Source of the DNA: Spirometra erinaceieuropaei
Lineage: Eukaryota; Platyhelminthes; Cestoda; Diphyllobothriidea; Diphyllobothriidae
Direction: 5' to 3'
DNA: 64,000 bases
NCBI GenBank assembly: GCA_902702965.1
Contig: CACRXP010000645.1
Span: forward strand, 97,735-161,734
Shown: positions 58,002 through 64,000 of the stretch, one piece after another
Numbering within the stretch: the first letter of the stretch is position 1
Layout of the letters: the number at the start of each line of letters is the position of its first letter
The notes under the pieces: model-generated
What the model saw: only the letters and a program-made list of their open reading frames with translations
Databases searched by the model: none
Told to the model about the DNA's origin: nothing
Position numbers and translations under genes: made by a program

Positions 58002-58758
58002 CAGTGAGTGACCGATATAATGAAATGTTGGCCAAAATTCTAAAATGCGTTCTCAATTAGGAATGATTTCTTAGGTAGGGTTGTAATACTGATTATCTTG
58101 CAGCAAAATCCTATAATATTTCGGATTCGGCAGGATGTCGGTTTTTGAATGCATTTCTTTTCAATCTCCTGTAGAAACCGTACTCGTTAAAAAATGACTA
58201 CCTATGAAATATGCATTTTTCAGACTGATTTTCGATGGTCTTATACATTCAAATAAATTTTATAACAAACATAGACAAAAATATGCTTTTTTCACTCATT
58301 TAACAGAGACGTTTCGGGTAGTTTATCCGTCTACCCATCTTCAGGGACTGGGAGGTCCTGTGCACAGCACTCCTTATTATGGCGCCCTTTGTCCAATGCG
58401 TGATCCGCCAATGAAGATGGGTAGACGGATAAACTACCCGAAACGTCGGATCTCAAATAAACCCCTCCCGGTGAACGTCCCCTCTTCTTTTGGTTATTAT
58501 AACATATATTTGAATTTATAAGACCATCGAAAATCAGTCTGAAAAATGCATATTGCATAAGTGGTCTTTTTTACCGAGTACAGTTTCTACAGGAGATTGA
58601 AAAGAAATGCATTTAAAAACCGACATCCTACAGAGTCCGAAATATTATAGGATTATACCGCCAGATAATCACTATTACAACCCCACCTAAGAATTCTTTC
58701 TAATTGAAAACGCATTTTGGAATTTTGGCCAACATTTCATTAGATCGGTCATTCACTG
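58002..58758. mobile_element. Tc1/mariner-like MITE, copy 6, with inserted PLE unit
   Basis: Left end TA-CAGTGAGTGACCG, right end CGGTCATTCACTG-TA. The left arm (58002-58305) and right arm (about 58497-58758) are inverted copies. The central loop is gone and replaced by the palindromic PLE unit at 58306-58496. Flanks join into an intact family B sequence, confirming the TA target. Confidence 0.85.
58308..58447. ncRNA. pair of hammerhead-ribozyme-like cores in a perfect 36-bp inverted repeat
   Basis: 58308-58343 and 58412-58447 are exact inverted complements, 68 bp apart. Each holds a ribozyme-like core. On the minus strand CTGAAGA (58344-58338), an extra T, GGGTAG/CTACCC stem, nine-base loop, then GAAACGTC. 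On the plus strand the same with ATGAAGA, the first base changed. The spacer matches the TATA-containing part of the unit at 49895-49962 and the right flank carries the AATAAA and 'cccggtgaacg' exit. Confidence 0.5.
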
Positions 58759-58850
58759 TATATCGGATTCTAGCAGGCGTTATCGGGAGAACGAACAATA
58801 ATAAATGGCAACATTTTGGGTGCGGTGATGGGCACAGTTCCAGTCTCACG
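58759..58850 (+). repeat. dispersed repeat family B, right half of a split copy
   Basis: 'tcggattctagcaggcgtta' and 'aatggcaacattttgggtgcgg' continue the family B copy interrupted at 58000. They match 12200-12270 and 24090-24140. Confidence 0.7.
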
Positions 58851-59090
58851 CCGCCCCAATTGCGATCCCTGCCCCCCGCCACCACTTTTGTTGTTGTTGT
58901 TGAAAATTCCCAAATCCACCTCTGGTGGTTTTGACATTGCCCTTCTATCTGGTCAGGGTGGGTGAGGAGGGAAGAGGTCAAGTAGATGCAACGCAAGTCT
59001 GTCTCACTATAAACAAATTTACGCGCAAACCACTCCCCCCGCCCACGTCATAGAGTGGGGCTGAATATCTCCATTCACGACGCGTAAACT
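58851..59090 (+). repeat. GC-rich composite repeat (family A), fragment
   Basis: 'caagtagatgcaacgcaagtctgtctcactataaac' in shorter blocks (58979-59013) is the same landmark as at 1853, 23560 and 61698. It follows family B directly, as at 24.0-24.3 kb. Confidence 0.6.
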
Positions 59091-59694
59091 ATCGTGCGTG
59101 GCTGTCCCCACAGCGAAAATCCCTTCGTCAATTCTCATCCTCCCCCCCCCTCCATCCCCGAAATCAAAAATCCCACAGAAATGTCGACGGCTCTCCCGTA
59201 GGCGGCCAATGCTAATGCTCGTTCTCCTCCCGCTATGACAAAATGGTCACCCGTAGTGGAATTTGTCAGTTGTTTCGAATGACTCAGCAGGCATATTTAA
59301 GGGTGTGTTGCGTATGCCCTCACAGAGAAGGGGTTAAATGTGCGCTTCAAAAATGCTGACAGCCATGCCGTCTATAAGCGTTCCATGGCGTGTGGGAGTT
59401 GAGAAATGCCGTCGGAATAGCAAACAAACAACAGCAACAACTCCCTTCCCAATCCCCGTTTCTCCCTATAGTTGGGCTTGCTCCATCAACCGGGAATGCC
59501 AGTTCCCTTTGGGGCATTCTAATAAACAGCCAACTAGACGGGAGTACAGCTTTGGTTGCCGTCTCGCTGGCTCGATGGTATGTGCTGATCACGGTTTTTA
59601 GTGGGATCCAATTCTTCAAGCACGGACAATTTGAAGAGGTGATTGTAGGGTGCACTTCCTGCTCCTACAGAGGTCTGAAAGCATAACGGTGAAA
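59091..59694. other. no recognised feature
   Basis: ORFs of 87-102 codons on both strands overlap one another and have no known motif. Confidence 0.35.
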
Positions 59695-59790
59695 CTTGAA
59701 GCAATTTTTTCCCGGAATGAATTTAAAGCAGGCATAGACAGCAGAATTTATTGTAGCCAATAGATTTCGCGACGGCTTATTAACTGCAGC
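59695..59790 (+). repeat. PLE-associated repeat K, copy 3
   Basis: 'tttaaagcaggcatagacagc' in part, and 'ttcgcgacggcttattaactg', match 54680-54715 and the inverse of 55485-55570. It lies about 240 bp before the PLE coding remnant at 60030. Confidence 0.45.
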
Positions 59791-60029
59791 CTGTTGTTGC
59801 ACAACACAGATATCGAGTGAGAAAGGTACGGAGGTTTGAGCTTCCACAAAGAAAATCAATATAAAACAGCAAGGCCATCGTATACTGCACGTAGACTTAT
59901 CAATAAAATGGTAACTTGAAAAACACAACATAGGAAAGAAAATGGGAAAGTGAACACGCGGAGGGATTTCGCAAATCAAAAGGGCGCAGATCTACCAGGG
60001 CAAGCTGAAGTTGACCACAAGGTCACTTA

Positions 60030-60850
60030 GAAGAAAATTTGTCAGCTAAATTGAATATGAAAACACTGTACAGAAGATATGTTGGCGACAAATTTGCTAT
60101 TGTTGATAACGACGATGAAGCCGAAGACCTACTTGTTGCCATGAATAGTCAACATCCTCAGATTAAATTTACAATGGAAAAAGAGCAGTGTAACAAGCTG
60201 TCTTTCCTCGATGTCCTCAGGAAGATGGTTCAATAAGGCGATCGATCATCCACAAGGATACATGGAAAGGCCAATACCTGCACTTTTTGAGCTTTGTGCC
60301 GATATAACGAAAGCGAAATTTGGTTTACACTTTATTCCAAAGAGCAAGAAACATGTGCTCTATTGAAACGCTGGATGCTGAAATTTCTTGCCTCAAAACG
60401 GCCCTGCTTAAACGGGGATATCCAACACGGCTAATCGAAAAATACATACAGCAACACTTTACGGCCAAAATTGACTGAGTGGTCAGTTTCGTCAGAGCCC
60501 GTTGTAATATTTTTACACTTTAAGGGTGAGAACACCTCAAATGCCATCAAGCGGCGATTGAGATGTACCATTGAAAAAAACATACAACTCAGCTGAACTC
60601 ATATTCTGCAGCCCCATTAAGGCTATCCAAATTCCACGGTCGAAGGATGCCTTGCCATTGCACATGCACTTATGGGTGCAAGTACGTTGGGCGAACGCAA
60701 AGGCAGTTGGCAGCCAGGTCAGTTGAGCACTTGCCTAAATGGCTCCTTTTTGCACTAGCAAAACAGGCTCAGGAGATGGGTTCTAACTTGGATTCCCGAG
60801 TTCTTGATGCTCACAACACCGTTCCGTGCTCTTTATCTTTCACCCAATAA
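60030..60850 (+). pseudogene. Penelope-like element: RT palm end, thumb and GIY-YIG endonuclease
   Basis: Frame 60039-60236 has YRRYVGDKFAIVDNDDEAED (the YVDD-type box here reads YVGD, so a catalytic aspartate is lost). It continues with FTMEKEQ and LSFLDVL. After a stop and frame changes, translation continues with GQYLHFLSFVP, RKRNLVYTLFQRARNMC and ETLDAEISCLKTALLKRGYP (thumb). The GIY-YIG start CTYGCKYVGRTQRQLAAR follows at 60647 onward. The order and spacing match a whole PLE C-terminal half. The catalytic change and the stops make it a dead copy. Confidence 0.8.
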
Positions 60851-61114
60851 GTTTCCGAGTTTGCGTGTTGCCTTTTACTCTTTGTCTTTAAAATCTGGTC
60901 GGACAAGCTAGTGTTTTAGTGATAGAAGAAGAAGAAAAGCGGCTTTATTAGCCATCAAGTCGACTATTTTATTTGTCTGTTCTGCTTCATGTTAAAGCGC
61001 TCTCAGGTTGGTGGGAATTGCTGTCTGTAGGTAGTGCAATTAGAAGGAACCATTGAGATTCATCGAATGTTTCAAAAATATATCTGTTAGGTCGAAGGAA
61101 TCACGCCTACAAGA

Positions 61115-61260
61115 GGGCCATGCGGGAAATGCGCCGGACCAACAAGGGCGACGGACTGGGCCATGGTACGCGTTAACCGAGGAGCGCAGAATTTATTCAT
61201 CCCAGAGCAAATGCCACATTTGGGTGTGGTTGCACACCTAGGCGCAGACTTACGCCGCGC
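61115..61260 (+). repeat. dispersed repeat family B, copy 4
   Basis: 'gggaaatgcgccggaccaac' (61127) and 'aatgccacatttgggtgtgg' (61209) align with the other B copies. It is followed by composite repeat G/A as elsewhere. Confidence 0.5.
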
Positions 61261-61800
61261 CAGGGACTTGTGCCCAGTCCAAGCATCAGAGGGCTGGCCG
61301 GATCGGACAGCGGAGTTATGCGTGGAAGAGTGGAATTCTTTCCCAGGGCAACACAGTGCATTCCTCAGTAAAAAAAAGCTGATGTGCCTAAAACTGCCAC
61401 AACGCGCTAACATCCGTGGTTTTGAGGGCTTCCAGCCGACTGGGTATTTTGGTAGTCCCAGGACGGAGAGTCAAACTCAATGGCTTTACGGCACTTCATC
61501 CCAGATAGGATCCAAACCACAACTCCTTTTGTGAAACCTTCGTCCACCGTCCGCCGACCAGGTCATGTGTTGGCACGCGTAGAAGGGCCGTTTAACTTTG
61601 TCGATCACTGCTCTTAGGCCAACCTCTGGCCGTCTCTACTCTGCCTCGTCGCCGGGCCCAGATGTGCGTGGGGAAGGACAGAGTGCGATAGACGCAGCGC
61701 AAGTCCGTTATCAGTATAGACTAATTCACGCGCAAGTCACCGACTTGCTCCCACCGTCATGCGGAGGCACAGGGCGGACATCGTCGTTCGCGAGGATCGA
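61261..61800 (+). repeat. GC-rich composite repeat (families G and A)
   Basis: 'ccgtggttttgagggcttcc' (61413), 'gagagtcaaactcaatggct' (61466), 'gcgatagacgcagcgcaagtc' in part (61686), 'gtatagactaattcacgcgc' (61714) and 'gggcggacatcgtcg' (61772) follow the usual order. Confidence 0.6.
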
Positions 61801-62559
61801 ACTGACAAGTTATCATTGGCACTTACATGGCCATTACGCGGGGAGAAATTCGCCACAATCATCGTGGCATACCTCCTGCTTCCCACCCCACAATCACAAT
61901 CCCCGACGGTATAAAATGTCGAGGAGTTTCTGAAATCAAGAGGCAGAAAGACAGAAACAGTAGGGCAATCTTTCCAGGGAGGGGGAAGTTGCATATGACC
62001 CAAAAGGCAGTGACGGCAATTGTTCAAACAGGCTGAAAGCCAGTCGTTTAGACTGTGTCCACAGTGCGCAGTGCGTGTGTCCACCGGAGTCATTTCAGCC
62101 TGCGACATATCGTGGAAACCAAAATATCGATCGGTGTGCCAGCCTGAACTGCTATACTCTCCACGTACACTAAGGTGCTGCAGTGACCCATTCAGTCACA
62201 TGCAAGTAGACGTCAAAGACCGCTAAACATCATATATCGCCCATGCGAGGCAGTCTGCGGACGTCACGATCACTACGATTTCGTGATATATGCCTTTTGA
62301 TGAAGTTCATGCAAATTAAATGGGTCAGCATGTGTGGCATGTGTATAAAAGTCTTTCACACCAAGTCATCCGCTGCGTCCAAGCCCATCTCCGGCCTTGT
62401 GCTTATGTTTCCCTTGTAATCGAATTGGTGAGGAAACAGTGGCAAAGGTAGATGGAGCGTAGGCTTGGATCTAATTTCGCAGTTGCCCGTTTGAACTAAA
62501 ATTGCATGGAAATGGCATTAAAGTTCACCCATCGAATGATTTTAATAAAAAGAGCCTCA
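61801..62559. other. no recognised feature
   Basis: Nothing in this stretch matches known domains or the other repeats. Confidence 0.4.
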
Positions 62560-62910
62560 TATATAAGAATACTTCAGGGTAAGGTGATTCCATACTAACA
62601 GCAAAGGTAGTAGTCAAAAGCCCACACACGTGTGTTTCGCCGATACTCTGCCGCTGCATGACACATCTGCGAGGGATTCGGCGCGCCAGTGGACCCCCCG
62701 AGCAGTTATTATGGAACCACCTTACTCTGAAGTATACTACAAGCTGCCTGTCGGCAGTTAATGAATATTACGCGGTTATCCGCTGTAGCTGATGGATTTC
62801 GGCCCAAATATTCATACGTAGAAAACGTAGATCTGGGCCTATAGACCTTAATTATACTGATCTACTTCAAGTATGCAGTTTACTTCTAAGGGGATTAAAA
62901 AGCAACAATT
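62560..62910. repeat. dispersed repeat D-E, rearranged copy
   Basis: E (62583-62695) is in direct orientation to 18522-18650, but D (62715-62910) is inverted relative to 18335-18515. 'acttcagggtaaggtgattcc' type sequence begins the block at 62563 and recurs inverted at about 62708-62750, so the copy is a fold-back structure. Confidence 0.6.
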
Positions 62911-62974
62911 ATGTAAGCATACGTGTGATTGCAGAAATCAGAAACCATGGCTCTTTCCACAGTTAACTCAAAAT

Positions 62975-63855
62975 TCCGTAAATGACACGTTTCTCATTGC
63001 AAAGAAAAATCAGTAAGACTTGCTTCATACAAATCTTATCTCTCTCTTTCCAGGTTCCAAGTTTACATTTGAAACAGAGGTTTATGGATGATTCCCATTC
63101 CTGGATGTTCTTGTACGGCGAAAAACCGATACATAACTACACATATCAGTTTAGCGCAAAGAGGCATGCTCAGAGGTCATCATACATTTCGAGAGTAGCC
63201 ACCCTCTCTCTCACGAACGAAGTGCAGTCAACGGCCTTCTAAATCGAGCCAAAACTCACTGCTCTGATGAAACAAATTATCGAACAGAAATGAAATACCT
63301 CCACGAACTGTTCTCCAAAATGGCTACCCGTATGACTTTATACGTCAATACACGAGGCACCAGCAATTCAAGGCAAAAAGTATTTCCAATGCCACGGCCG
63401 CTCGGGCACCAAAACCAACCACCTGGCGAACTCCCCAATGCGTGAAAAATGCCTCCGAACTAGTCGAAAGACAATTAAAATGTACCAGATACACCTAGCA
63501 CACCAGTCGACAATTCACTTATGCACACAGCTTGTACACCCTGAGGACAAGGTAAGCTATCTAGAAAGAAAAGGTGTTGCCTGCAAAATCCCATGTTCCA
63601 CTTGTGATGCTGTTTATTGTGGCCAAACCGGGAAATCTGTCTTACCTCGTGTACATGAACATCTGTTAGAGGTGAAGAAACGCGACTATCTATCTGAGGT
63701 AGTCATACAAACATTGGACACTGGGTACAAATTTGCATGGTAGAGTACTCGAATTGTTGACGCCTGCCCAATAAGAAGGGGCCGAGAATTCCTTGAGGCA
63801 ATGCATTTTGATGAGGCGCGCGTTAATCGGCACATCGATCTAGATGCCACATAAG
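62975..63855 (+). pseudogene. Penelope-like element of a second endonuclease type
   Basis: From about 63060 the translation follows a PLE: FTFETEV, FPFLDVLV, HPLSHKRSAVNGLL (frame-shifted), then ELFSKNGYPYDFI (thumb). The GIY-YIG part in frame 63438-63743 reads LVHPEDKVSYLERKGVACKI, CSTCDAVYCGQTGKSVLPRV and HEHLLEVKKRDYLSEVVIQT. It continues after one stop as RRGREFLEAMHFDEARVNRH to a TAA at about 63853. The YCGQTG signature differs from the YVGRTQ form at 55.2 and 60.7 kb, so this is another subfamily. Confidence 0.8.
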
Positions 63856-64000
63856 AAATCATTAGGGACAAATTTAAACTGGCGCAGCCACACCCAAAGA
63901 GGTGACAAATTGCAGTTAACACGCATTAGCACAGGCGTTGGCCAATCCTAGAATCCTTTGTTAGACTCAGTTAAGAAGTCAGTTGTTATTGCTCACCCTT
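63856..64000. other. 3' flank of the last PLE
   Basis: Short unassigned sequence following the PLE stop codon, running to the window edge. Confidence 0.3.

Noticed and set aside
63035..63056. A 3' splice site (tttccag) before the PLE thumb
   Set aside because: PLE introns exist, but no matching 5' site or upstream exon is recognisable, so I do not call an intron.
1..64000. CRISPR arrays, bacterial operons or prophage genes
   Set aside because: No regularly spaced short repeats and no prokaryotic gene organisation; content is eukaryotic retroelements and MITEs.

Overview
The window looks like intergenic, transposon-packed chromosomal DNA of a multicellular eukaryote. No bacterial operon structure is visible: there are no long clean ORFs, no rRNA, and no ribosome-binding-site-led gene strings. 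Several things point to a parasitic flatworm, most probably a tapeworm of the diphyllobothriid kind. These are the many decayed Penelope-like elements (PLEs) with GIY-YIG endonucleases, CR1/Jockey-like and RTE-like LINE remnants, a Ty3/Gypsy pol fragment, degenerate TTAGGG-like arrays, and a C2H2 finger fragment of a style I associate with cestode assemblies. The species call is inference from repeat style, not a match I could run. I find no host protein-coding gene I can support.

Layout. 1-204 is an AGT-type microsatellite. 225-1950 holds pieces of a GC-rich composite repeat (called A/G here) and a C2H2 finger fragment. 1950-5900 is unrecognised. 5935-6935 is a PLE endonuclease between 300-bp inverted repeats. 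7320-8995 is a decayed LINE ending in AATAAA. 10955-11688 may be a solo LTR. 12502-13491 is the first of six copies of a long-inverted-repeat MITE; the others are at 20228, 22011, 37107, 40524 and 58002. 13990-15300 is the best-preserved gene, a CR1-like reverse transcriptase C-terminal half of 325 codons. 15720-16640 has a SINE tail and the Gypsy integrase end. 23400-25480 is a dense cluster of the GC-rich composite repeat in both orientations. 27900-28170, 35640-35850 and 52960-53370 are degenerate telomere-like arrays. 43245-44285 is an RTE-type AP-endonuclease. 48979-50043, 54765-55330, 60030-60850 and 62975-63855 are further PLE copies. tRNA-derived SINE sequence occurs at 15720, 28265, 31040, 47450, 51685 and 51846.

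How the pieces relate. The PLE copies carry the C-terminal part of the reverse transcriptase, the thumb and a GIY-YIG endonuclease. Around them, or scattered alone, are short terminal units with a hammerhead-ribozyme-like core: CTGANGA, then a hairpin, then GAAACGTC. The core is intact at 24404-24437 (minus), 48376-48409 (plus) and 58308-58344 (minus); the plus copy at 58411-58447 begins ATGAAGA, and 49962-49998 has a weak wobble stem. Decayed copies lie at 29796, 48690 and 52510, and a differently built one at 38932-38975. The 58.3-kb pair forms a perfect 36-bp inverted repeat and sits inside a MITE. That MITE in turn sits inside a copy of a dispersed repeat (family B), and the uninterrupted B copy at 12.2 kb shows the empty site. 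This three-level nest and the ribozyme-like termini are the most interesting content.
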